Shown here piece after piece: positions 1 to 5,127 of a stretch of 5,127 bases of DNA (the stretch's first letter is position 1; the number at the start of each line of letters is the position of its first letter). The notes below the pieces were generated by a model, which saw only the letters and a program-made list of their open reading frames with translations, was not told the origin of the DNA and did not search any database. The DNA comes from Mediterranea massiliensis (GTDB taxonomy: Bacteria; Bacteroidota; Bacteroidia; Bacteroidales; Bacteroidaceae). The stretch lies in the NCBI GenBank assembly GCA_958402075.1, contig CATXSD010000170.1, positions 1 to 5,127 of the forward strand. Reading direction: 5' to 3'. A program made the position numbers and the translations under genes.

Positions 1-1
1 C

Positions 2-592
2 GCCCTGGAGCAGGGCAAGAGCGCCCGTACCGTGGCCTGCGAGAACGAGGAAGAGGAAGCCTGCGCCAAGCAGATGTTCCTGCTCACCACCAAGCCCGTG
101 CTCTACGTGTGCAACGTGGACGACACCTCCGCCGCCACCGGCAACGCCTACGTGGAGCAGGTGCGCGAGGCCATCAAGGGTGAGGACGCCCAGCTGATGA
201 TCATCTCCGCCCAGACCGAGGCCGACATCGCCGAACTGGAGACCTACGAGGAGAAGCAGATGTTCCTCGAAGACCTCGGCCTGAAGGAAAGCGGCTGCAA
301 CCGCCTCATCAAGGCCATCTACAGCCTGCTCAATCTCGAGACGTTCATCACCGCCGGCGAGATGGAAGTCAAGGCCTGGACCTACCACAAGGGCTGGAAG
401 GCTCCGCAATGTGCCGGCGTCATCCACACCGACTTCGAGAAGGGCTTCATCCGCGCCGAGGTCATCAAGTACGACGACTATATCAAGTACGGCTCCGAAG
501 CCGCCGTTCGCGAGGCCGGCAAGCTCAGCGTCGAAGGCAAGGACTACGTGGTGCAGGACGGCGACATCATGCACTTCCGCTTCAACGTGTAA
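2..592 (+). CDS. ychF: Redox-regulated ATPase YchF (OLA1 family), 3' part
   Basis: This is the C-terminal 196 residues of YchF, an Obg-family P-loop protein that binds ATP rather than GTP and associates with ribosomes in the cytoplasm. The reading frame enters from the left edge, so the start codon, P-loop and most of the coiled-coil region are missing; family members are about 365 residues. Visible landmarks, numbered from the first whole codon, are the altered G4 motif NVDD at 38-41 (NKxD in true GTPases, NxxE/D in YchF, the basis of adenine preference), a G5-like ISA at 68-70, and a TGS domain over about 112-195 with the characteristic IHTDFEKGFIRAEVI stretch and terminal GDIMHFRFNV. The frame is intact up to TAA. 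Identification is firm from the TGS and G4 sequences. A hairpin follows 19 bp after the stop, so this is probably the end of its transcript. Confidence 0.97.
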   Translation, partial: ALEQGKSARTVACENEEEEACAKQMFLLTTKPVLYVCNVDDTSAATGNAYVEQVREAIKGEDAQLMIISAQTEADIAELETYEEKQMFLEDLGLKESGCNRLIKAIYSLLNLETFITAGEMEVKAWTYHKGWKAPQCAGVIHTDFEKGFIRAEVIKYDDYIKYGSEAAVREAGKLSVEGKDYVVQDGDIMHFRFNV

Positions 593-611
593 GGACAAAG
601 ACAAGATAAAG

Positions 612-648
612 GACGAGGCCACGGGGCAAGCACCCGGACGGCCTCGTC
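612..648 (+). terminator. Hairpin after ychF, possible terminator
   Basis: Nine-base perfect arms GACGAGGCC (612-620) and GGCCTCGTC (640-648) enclose a loop that can itself form a short CGGG/CCCG stem (622-625 with 633-636). It lies 19 bp after the ychF stop and before an unrelated gene. The downstream tract is AAATTATCCCCC, not a clean T run, so it may be a weak or factor-assisted terminator or only an mRNA 3'-end stabiliser. Confidence 0.5.
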
Positions 649-685
649 AAATTATCCCCCCTGATACAAAAACGACTATAACTCC

Positions 686-1498
686 ATGAAAGCCATTCTC
701 CCACTCCTTCTCGCCCTTCTGGTTCTCCCCCTGCAGGCACAGACGGCGGCCGACAGCGTAACCGTCTGCGGACGCGTCACCAACTACGAAGGACAGCCCA
801 TCGACAGTTGTTCGCTCTTCTGGCAGACACCTTCGTTCGACGACGCAGCCCAGGCCATGACAGATGCCGACGGACGCTACTCGATACGCATTCCCCGCGG
901 CAAGTACCAAAGCATGGGAGCCTTGCGCATGGACACCTATCCGCATACACCCCAAGGCTCGGCCCTGCCGGCAGCCGACCAGCGGCTGGAATTCTGGGCA
1001 TGGGACTTCATCGCCGACCGCGACACGACGCTCGACATCCGCTACCACCGCATGGAAGTCTACGGCCTGCGCGTGTTCCGCATCCCCGGAGCCATGCCCT
1101 GCTACCAGATATTCGTCCGCCCCATGAGCCTGACCCGCTTCCAGCAGATGGAAGCCTCGCAGGCGCAGCACGCCCAAGACGTGAGCAACATCGAGCAGGG
1201 AGCCGCACGCGACGACGCACGTGCCGTCCGCCTCGCTCCTCCCCCCAACCATCTGAAGGCCACCGTATGGATCGACGGCGAGGAAGTGCCCATCCTGATG
1301 AAACAGGAAATCAAGGAATACTTCTCGGCCAACGAATGGGGGAATGCCTACCTCCTCACCACAGACCGCCCCAAGCGCAGCACTGCCCTGCCCTACCACG
1401 TCTTCAAGGTAGAGCTGGAAGACCTGGACAACGGCGACCGCGGCGAAGGACTCTACTATATGGAAAAAGAAAAGTATATAATAGGGAAAGGCCGTTAA
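686..1498 (+). CDS. Secreted protein of unknown function with carboxypeptidase-regulatory-like domain
   Basis: The product is 270 residues. Residues 1-19 form a signal peptide: K2, then the hydrophobic core ILPLLLALLVLPL, then a plausible signal peptidase I site after LQA-Q. There is no lipobox cysteine, so export to the periplasm or beyond is expected rather than lipidation. Residues about 25-120 resemble the carboxypeptidase regulatory-like beta-sandwich common in Bacteroidota surface proteins: VTVCGRVTNYEGQPI, then TDADGRYSIRIPRGKY. The remainder (about 120-270) includes an Ala/Gln-rich stretch and VWIDGEEVPI, and matches no enzyme family I recognise; no catalytic motif is visible. ATG 686 is chosen because it gives the signal peptide at the very N-terminus; there is no clear Shine-Dalgarno. 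The next gene starts 20 bp later. The last ~45 bp turn AT-rich, unlike the rest of the gene. The export call is fairly sure; the molecular role is unknown. Confidence 0.85.
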   Translation: MKAILPLLLALLVLPLQAQTAADSVTVCGRVTNYEGQPIDSCSLFWQTPSFDDAAQAMTDADGRYSIRIPRGKYQSMGALRMDTYPHTPQGSALPAADQRLEFWAWDFIADRDTTLDIRYHRMEVYGLRVFRIPGAMPCYQIFVRPMSLTRFQQMEASQAQHAQDVSNIEQGAARDDARAVRLAPPPNHLKATVWIDGEEVPILMKQEIKEYFSANEWGNAYLLTTDRPKRSTALPYHVFKVELEDLDNGDRGEGLYYMEKEKYIIGKGR

Positions 1499-1504
1499 TT
1501 CCCC

Positions 1505-1510
1505 AAAGGA
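1505..1510 (+). promoter_or_regulatory. Shine-Dalgarno-like AAAGGA deciding the rhuM-like start
   Basis: AAAGGA ends 8 bases before ATG 1519, good spacing for a ribosome binding site. The alternative in-frame ATG at 1525 would be 14 bases away, so 1519 is preferred. The frame is open far upstream (to about 808) inside the previous gene, so this site, the change in composition and the homology start set the gene boundary. Few other genes in the window have such a site. Confidence 0.5.
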
Positions 1511-1518
1511 AAGAAAAT

Positions 1519-2364
1519 ATGAACATGGAAAAGGAAGGAGAAATCATCTTGTATCAGCCCGACGGGACACTCAAGCTGGAAGTACGGCTGGAAGATGAAA
1601 CGGTGTGGCTGAACAGGCAACAATTGGCAACTTTATTCGACCGAGACATCAAGACAATAGGTAAGCATATAGGAAATGCACTAAAGGAAGAACTTGCCAA
1701 TCTGGCAACTGTCGCAAAATTTGCGACAGTTCAAAAAGAAGGAGAAAGAGATGTCATCCGTCAGATAGAATATTACAACCTCGATATGATTCTATCCGTA
1801 GGATACAGAGTCAAGTCACAAAGAGGTATAGAATTCAGACGCTGGGCCAACCAAGTCCTGAAAGACTACCTCCTCAAAGGCTACTCCATCAACCGCCGTA
1901 TCGAGCAATTGGAAAAGACGGTGGCCCGGCACGACGAACGGATTGAATTCTTCGTCCGCACCTCGCTGCCGCCCGTCGAAGGCATCTTCTTCGAAGGACA
2001 GATATTCGACGCCTATGCCTTTGCCTCCGACCTTATCAAAGCGGCCCGCCAGCGGATTGTCCTCATCGACAATTACGTGGACGAAAGTACCCTGATGCTG
2101 CTGAGCAAACGGAATCCTGAAGTGGAAGCCACCATATTCACCGCCCGCATTGACCAGGCATTGCAACTTGACATCCAGCGCCACAACGCCGAATATCCAC
2201 CCGTTACTGTCAAGGAATACCGACAGTCGCACGACCGCTTCCTCATCATCGACGCCGATGTCTATCACATCGGAGCCTCACTGAAGGACTTGGGCAAGAA
2301 ATGGTTTGCCTTCTCCAGGCTACACTTCAGCCCGCAGGAACTGCTGGAACGAATCAACCACTAA
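1519..2364 (+). CDS. RhuM-family protein with C-terminal PLD-like region
   Basis: The product is 281 residues and resembles the RhuM/ORF6N-like group, named after a Salmonella SPI-3 gene of unclear function. Residues about 28-61 (TVWLNRQQLATLFDRD onward) look like a helix-turn-helix-type domain. Residues 85-121 carry the family signature YYNLDMILSVGYRVKSQRG followed by FRRWANQVLKDYL. A short charged helix (about 125-147) links to a C-terminal half containing VLIDNYVD (181-188) and SHDRFLIID (237-245). The latter fits a phospholipase-D HxK(x4)D motif with Arg240 in place of Lys; IGASLKDLG follows at 251-259. Only one such motif is present, so activity would need dimerisation, or the site is degenerate. 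No signal peptide: cytoplasmic. RhuM genes elsewhere often lie in type I restriction loci, but no hsd gene is visible here. The 5' half is about 38-40% GC, suggesting transfer. A role in defence or as a toxin is inference only. The family call is firm; the function is not. Confidence 0.9.
   Translation: MNMEKEGEIILYQPDGTLKLEVRLEDETVWLNRQQLATLFDRDIKTIGKHIGNALKEELANLATVAKFATVQKEGERDVIRQIEYYNLDMILSVGYRVKSQRGIEFRRWANQVLKDYLLKGYSINRRIEQLEKTVARHDERIEFFVRTSLPPVEGIFFEGQIFDAYAFASDLIKAARQRIVLIDNYVDESTLMLLSKRNPEVEATIFTARIDQALQLDIQRHNAEYPPVTVKEYRQSHDRFLIIDADVYHIGASLKDLGKKWFAFSRLHFSPQELLERINH
1694..1731. repeat. 25-bp perfect palindrome with abutting small hairpin inside the rhuM-like gene
   Basis: Arms AACTGTCGCAAA (1707-1718) and TTTGCGACAGTT (1720-1731) are perfect reverse complements around a single A at 1719. 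Immediately upstream, TTGCCA (1694-1699) and TGGCAA (1703-1708) form a second inverted repeat sharing two bases with the first. The palindrome encodes the near-symmetric peptide ATVAKFATVQ (63-72), in the conserved part of RhuM proteins. It may be a by-product of the peptide and codon choice, a structured mRNA element, or a protein-binding or recombination site. Confidence 0.85.
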
Positions 2365-2391
2365 CTATCAACCCTCAAAAACAAATACAGC

Positions 2392-3306
2392 ATGAAGAAC
2401 TATCTCATTGCAGGTACCGGCGGCGTAGGCGGAAGCATCGCCGCCTTCCTGGCGCTGGCGGGAAAGAACGTCAGCTGCATTGCCCGCGGCGAACACCTGG
2501 CCGCCATCCGCGAACACGGACTCCGTCTCCACTCCGACCTCAAGGGTGAACACACCCTGCACATCCCCGCCTGTACGGCTGAGGAATATCAGGACAAGGC
2601 AGACGTCATCTTCGTCTGCGTCAAGGGCTACTCCGTCGACTCCATCACCGACCTCATCCGCCGCGCGTCGAAACCAGAAACCATCGTCATCCCCATCCTC
2701 AACGTCTATGGCACGGGGCCCCGCATCCAGCGGCTGGTGCCGGGCGTCACGGTGCTCGACGGCTGCATCTACATCGTGGGCTTCGTCAGCGGACGGGGCG
2801 AAATCACGCAGATGGGACGGATTTTCCGACTGGTCTATGGTGCGCACCAAGGGACGGATGTTCCCCGTGAAACACTCGAAGCCGTGCAGCGCGACCTGCA
2901 GGACAGCGGCATCAAGGCCGAAATCTCGGACGACATCAACCGCGACACCTTCGTCAAGTGGTCGTTCATCTCGGCCATGGCCGTGACGGGCGCCTACTAC
3001 GACGTGCCTATGGGCGAAGTACAGAAGCCCGGCCCCGTGCGCGACACCTTTATCGGCCTCTCGCGCGAGAGTGCCGCCCTGGGCCGCAAATTGGGCATAA
3101 CGCCCAAGGAAGACCTGGTGGAATACAACCTGAAGGTGATGGACAAACTCGACCCGCACAGCACCGCCTCCATGCAAAAGGACCTGGCCCGCGGACACGA
3201 GAGCGAGGTGCAGGGCCTGCTGTTCGACATGATTGCCGCCGCCGAAGCGCAGGGTATCGACATCCCCACCTACCGGATGGTGGCGGAAAAGTTCCGAAAT
3301 CTTTAA
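2392..3306 (+). CDS. 2-dehydropantoate 2-reductase family protein (ketopantoate reductase-like)
   Basis: The product is 304 residues, the usual family length. The family reduces ketopantoate to pantoate with NADPH in pantothenate/CoA synthesis, in the cytoplasm. The N-terminal Rossmann fold shows GTGGVGG (8-14), a CxARG stretch at 29-33 where the 2'-phosphate of NADP would sit, and VIFVCVKGY (72-80). Asn104 in ILNVYGTG matches the substrate-site Asn98 of E. coli PanE, Lys189 in DTFVKW matches catalytic Lys176, and Glu272 in SMQKDLARGHESEV matches Glu256. The residue aligning with E. coli Asn180 is Ile193, so substrate preference could differ from true PanE; I therefore give no gene symbol. 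ATG 2392 directly precedes the Rossmann strand; no Shine-Dalgarno is visible. It begins 27 bp after the rhuM-like gene and may be co-transcribed with it, although GC returns to about 65% here. The family is certain; the exact substrate is likely but unproven. Confidence 0.93.
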   Translation: MKNYLIAGTGGVGGSIAAFLALAGKNVSCIARGEHLAAIREHGLRLHSDLKGEHTLHIPACTAEEYQDKADVIFVCVKGYSVDSITDLIRRASKPETIVIPILNVYGTGPRIQRLVPGVTVLDGCIYIVGFVSGRGEITQMGRIFRLVYGAHQGTDVPRETLEAVQRDLQDSGIKAEISDDINRDTFVKWSFISAMAVTGAYYDVPMGEVQKPGPVRDTFIGLSRESAALGRKLGITPKEDLVEYNLKVMDKLDPHSTASMQKDLARGHESEVQGLLFDMIAAAEAQGIDIPTYRMVAEKFRNL

Positions 3307-3324
3307 GGCCATCATTGGCGGCCT
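3306..3324 (+). terminator. Short hairpin at the end of the ketopantoate reductase gene
   Basis: AGGCC (3306-3310) and GGCCT (3320-3324) form a 5-bp stem with a 9-base loop, starting at the last base of the stop codon. What follows is A-rich (CAAAAATAAATG), not T-rich. It is a weak candidate and overlaps the likely -33 region of the next promoter. Confidence 0.25.
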
Positions 3325-3345
3325 CAAAAATAAATGTTACTTTTG
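3314..3345 (+). promoter_or_regulatory. Bacteroides-type promoter for lgt
   Basis: TACTTTTG (3338-3345) is an exact match to the Bacteroidota -7 element TAnnTTTG. ATTG (3314-3317), 20 bases upstream, matches three of four positions of the -33 TTTG box at a permitted spacing. Transcription would start at about 3350-3353, giving a leader of about 30 bases before the lgt ATG at 3380. Confidence 0.6.
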
Positions 3346-3379
3346 GCAGTTGTAACCATAAAACCAAGAAAGAAACGTC

Positions 3380-4273
3380 ATGCTACCGTTACTCTACATC
3401 CACTGGAACCCCGATCCCGAACTGTTCAACCTCTTCGGCATCTCCATCCGTTACTACGGCCTGCTCTGGGTAGTCGGGCTGGCCTTTGCCTACTTCATCG
3501 TGCGCAAGCAGTACCGCGACCGCCGCATCGCCGACGACAAGTTCGAACCGCTGTTCTTCTACTGCTTCTTCGGCATCCTGATAGGCTCGCGGCTGGGGCA
3601 CTGCCTCTTCTACCAGCCCGACTACTACCTGCACCACTTCTGGGAGATGATTCTCCCCGTGAAGTTCCTGCCCGGCGGCGGATGGAAGTTCACCGGCTAT
3701 GAGGGGCTGGCCAGCCACGGCGGTACCCTGGGCCTCATCATTGCCCTGTGGCTCTACTGCCGCAAGACGAAGATGCACTACATGGACGTGCTCGACATGA
3801 TAGCCGTAGCCACCCCCATCACCGCCTGCTTCATCCGCCTGGCCAACCTGATGAACTCCGAGATCATCGGCAAGCCCACCGACGTGCCCTGGGCCTTCGT
3901 CTTCGAGCGGGTGGACATGGTGCCCCGCCATCCGGCCCAGTTCTACGAGGCGCTGGCCTACTTCATCTTCTTCCTCGGCATGATGTGGCTTTACCACCGC
4001 GGGCAGAAACAGGCTCCCGCCGCCCCGCGCACCGACTTCAGCAAAGGTACCAAGGCCGACGCGCAAGTCGCCCCGCCCTATCACCGCGGCTTCTTCTTCG
4101 GCCTCTGCCTGACGGAAATCTTCGTCTTCCGCTTCTTCATCGAGTTCCTCAAGGAGAACCAGGTGGACTTCGAAAACGGCATGACGCTCAACATGGGCCA
4201 GTGGCTCAGCGTGCCCTTCGTCCTCATCGGCCTCTACTGCATGTTCTTCTACGGACGGCGGAAGAAGGCGTGA
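3380..4273 (+). CDS. lgt: Prolipoprotein diacylglyceryl transferase
   Basis: Lgt is an inner-membrane enzyme that moves the diacylglyceryl group of phosphatidylglycerol onto the lipobox cysteine of prolipoproteins, the first step of lipoprotein maturation. The 297-residue product shows about seven hydrophobic segments (near 27-41, 58-76, 110-127, 138-157, 190-205, 237-255 and 273-291). Key motifs are present: IRYYG (23-27, with the conserved Tyr), SHGG (112-115, His113 matching E. coli His103), RLANLMNSEIIG (153-164, Arg153 matching Arg143), RHPAQFYE (183-190), and Arg251 in FRFFIEFLKENQ (likely the Arg239 equivalent). A hydrophilic insertion at about 206-236 (QKQAPAAPRTDFSKGTKADA) precedes the penultimate segment. 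ATG 3380 begins just before the family's N-terminal sequence. The gene has its own promoter and is followed by a strong inverted repeat, so it probably forms a single-gene unit. Identification is firm. Confidence 0.98.
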   Translation: MLPLLYIHWNPDPELFNLFGISIRYYGLLWVVGLAFAYFIVRKQYRDRRIADDKFEPLFFYCFFGILIGSRLGHCLFYQPDYYLHHFWEMILPVKFLPGGGWKFTGYEGLASHGGTLGLIIALWLYCRKTKMHYMDVLDMIAVATPITACFIRLANLMNSEIIGKPTDVPWAFVFERVDMVPRHPAQFYEALAYFIFFLGMMWLYHRGQKQAPAAPRTDFSKGTKADAQVAPPYHRGFFFGLCLTEIFVFRFFIEFLKENQVDFENGMTLNMGQWLSVPFVLIGLYCMFFYGRRKKA

Positions 4274-4321
4274 CGCCCCCGCGGCTTCGGACCCGCTGAA
4301 AACATACACGCCTTTGGCTGA

Positions 4322-4380
4322 AAGAATACGACCTTTTGATGCAAAAAAAGCAATCATTTGCATCAAAAGGTCGTATTCTT
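4322..4380. terminator. 24-bp perfect inverted repeat, probable bidirectional terminator or dispersed repeat
   Basis: Arms at 4322-4345 and 4357-4380 are perfect reverse complements over 24 bases, with an 11-base loop (AAAAGCAATCA). The left arm begins AAGAATACGACC and the right arm ends GGTCGTATTCTT, so the GC core is flanked by an A-rich tract before and a T-rich tract after, as in bidirectional terminators. It begins 48 bp after the lgt stop and ends 92 bp before the next start. The stem is unusually long and AT-rich for a simple terminator, so a dispersed palindromic repeat is an alternative. The 11-base spacer is too short for an invertible promoter. Confidence 0.6.
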
Positions 4381-4425
4381 ATAGAAAAAGGTACAAAAGG
4401 ACGAGCCGACGGAAAAAGAAATTCC

Positions 4426-4433
4426 TAACTTTG
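4426..4433 (+). promoter_or_regulatory. Bacteroides-type -7 element upstream of the mannosidase
   Basis: TAACTTTG matches the TAnnTTTG consensus exactly. No TTTG-like -33 box is visible 19-21 bases upstream, which may mean a weak or activator-dependent promoter. Transcription would start near 4438-4441, about 35 bases before the ATG at 4473. Confidence 0.5.
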
Positions 4434-4472
4434 CTCAACGAACAAATCACTCCAACCACAAACTTTATCGCC

Positions 4473-5127
4473 ATGAAACGGAACACCTTTACAACCGTCA
4501 AGGGGTGGTGCACCCTCGGCCTGGGCCTTACGCTGGGCGCGGGAACGGTCCTCGGACAGCAGGCTGCGGAGCCGCGCGCCAAAGTCTATGCCGTGGCCGA
4601 CGCACACCTCGACACCCAGTGGAACTGGGACATCCAGACCACCATCCGCGAATACGTGTGGAACACGCTGAGCCGGAACCTCTTCCTGCTCAACCGCTAT
4701 CCCCAGTACATCTTCAACTTCGAGGGCGGCGTGAAATACGCCTGGATGAAGGAATACTATCCGGCCGAATACGAACAGCTCAAGACCTTCGTCCGCAACG
4801 GACGCTGGCACATCAGTGGCAGCAGCTGGGACGCCACGGACGCGCTGGTGCCGTCGGTCGAGTCGGCCATCCGCAACATCCTGCTCGGACAGACGTTCTA
4901 CCGCCGGGAGTTCGGCGTGGAGAGCACGGACATCTTCCTGCCGGACTGCTTCGGCTTCGGCTGGACGCTGCCCACCGTTGCCGCCCACTGTGGCCTCATC
5001 GGCTTCTCGTCGCAGAAGCTCGACTGGCGCCACCGGCCCTTCCACGGCCAGAGCAAACATCCCTTCACCATCGGCCTGTGGAAAGGCGTGGACGGGTCGC
5101 AGGTGATGCTGGCCCACGGCTACGACT
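4473..5127 (+). CDS. Secreted GH38 alpha-mannosidase, 5' part
   Basis: The frame runs open from ATG 4473 to the window end: 218 whole codons, the N-terminal fraction of a family whose members usually exceed 800 residues. Residues 1-28 look like a signal peptide (K2, R3, K10, then TLGLGLTLGAGTVLG, with a plausible cleavage before QQ). Cys13 lies ahead of the hydrophobic core and is not a lipobox cysteine. GH38 hallmarks follow: AHLDTQWNWD (44-53), where His45 and Asp47 are the zinc-binding HxD pair, and LPDCFGFGW (156-164), where Asp158 is the expected catalytic nucleophile and zinc ligand. ISGSSWDATDALVPSVES (114-131) is also typical of the catalytic domain. The enzyme removes alpha-linked mannose, for instance from host or yeast glycans, in the periplasm or at the surface. 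The fourth zinc ligand lies outside the window. A -7 element sits 39 bp upstream; there is no Shine-Dalgarno. The family is certain; the linkage preference is unknown. Confidence 0.95.
   Translation, partial: MKRNTFTTVKGWCTLGLGLTLGAGTVLGQQAAEPRAKVYAVADAHLDTQWNWDIQTTIREYVWNTLSRNLFLLNRYPQYIFNFEGGVKYAWMKEYYPAEYEQLKTFVRNGRWHISGSSWDATDALVPSVESAIRNILLGQTFYRREFGVESTDIFLPDCFGFGWTLPTVAAHCGLIGFSSQKLDWRHRPFHGQSKHPFTIGLWKGVDGSQVMLAHGYD

Noticed and set aside
647..1399. Minus-strand open frame opposite the secreted-protein gene (250 codons)
   Set aside because: Composition typical of antisense shadow. The + strand frame has a clean signal peptide and a recognisable domain.
1477..1482. TATAAT, an E. coli-type -10 box just before the rhuM-like gene
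   Set aside because: Bacteroidota primary sigma factors use TTTG/TAnnTTTG, there is no good -35, and the stretch lies in an AT-rich coding tail where such a match is expected by chance.
808..1518. Upstream in-frame extension of the rhuM-like gene through the preceding gene
   Set aside because: The translated extension is Arg/Pro-rich and lacks family similarity. It overlaps a convincing secreted-protein gene, and homology plus a Shine-Dalgarno site begin at 1519.
2368..3327. Long open frame on the minus strand opposite the ketopantoate reductase gene (319 codons)
   Set aside because: No recognisable domain, and it is fully antisense to a certain gene; a GC-rich codon-bias artefact.
3389..4366. 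Long open frame on the minus strand opposite lgt (325 codons)
   Set aside because: The translation is low-complexity, rich in Glu, Val, Gly and His, as expected opposite a GC-rich membrane protein gene. lgt on the + strand is certain.
4322..4380. Invertible promoter (phase-variation) interpretation of the inverted repeat
   Set aside because: The 11-base spacer cannot hold a promoter, and no site-specific invertase gene is visible.

Overview
The window looks like chromosomal DNA from a GC-rich member of the Bacteroidales (Bacteroidota); a genus cannot be named with confidence. Three things point there. Starts lack strong Shine-Dalgarno sequences. Two intergenic regions carry exact matches to the Bacteroides-type promoter -7 element TAnnTTTG. 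The proteins (a secreted GH38 alpha-mannosidase, a Lgt with a hydrophilic insertion, a RhuM-type protein with a C-terminal PLD-like half) are of kinds common in gut Bacteroidales. Ordinary genes here are roughly 60% GC by eye.

Layout, all on the + strand: the 3' part of ychF (2-592, cut by the window edge); a hairpin in the following gap (612-648); a secreted protein of unknown function with a carboxypeptidase-regulatory-like domain (686-1498); a rhuM-like gene (1519-2364); a ketopantoate reductase family gene (2392-3306); lgt (3380-4273) with its own promoter; a 199-bp gap holding a 24-bp perfect inverted repeat (4322-4380) and a second promoter element; and the 5' part of a secreted GH38 alpha-mannosidase (4473 to the end, cut by the window edge).

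The genes at 686, 1519 and 2392 are separated by only 20 and 27 bp with no visible terminator, so they could share a transcript, although their functions are not obviously related. lgt and the mannosidase appear to be separate units. YchF is a translation-linked ATPase, Lgt lipidates prolipoproteins in the inner membrane, and the mannosidase is probably periplasmic or surface-exposed and acts on glycans.

The most unusual part is the rhuM-like gene. Its 5' half, with the last ~45 bp of the gene before it, is markedly AT-richer (about 38-40% GC) than its surroundings. That half contains a 25-bp perfect palindrome abutting a second small hairpin, and the encoded protein joins a RhuM/ORF6N-like N-terminal half to a degenerate phospholipase-D-like motif. 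This is the best candidate for an accessory, possibly defence-related, gene. No complete multi-gene defence or mobile system is visible. I saw no tRNA, rRNA, CRISPR array, insertion sequence or integrase.
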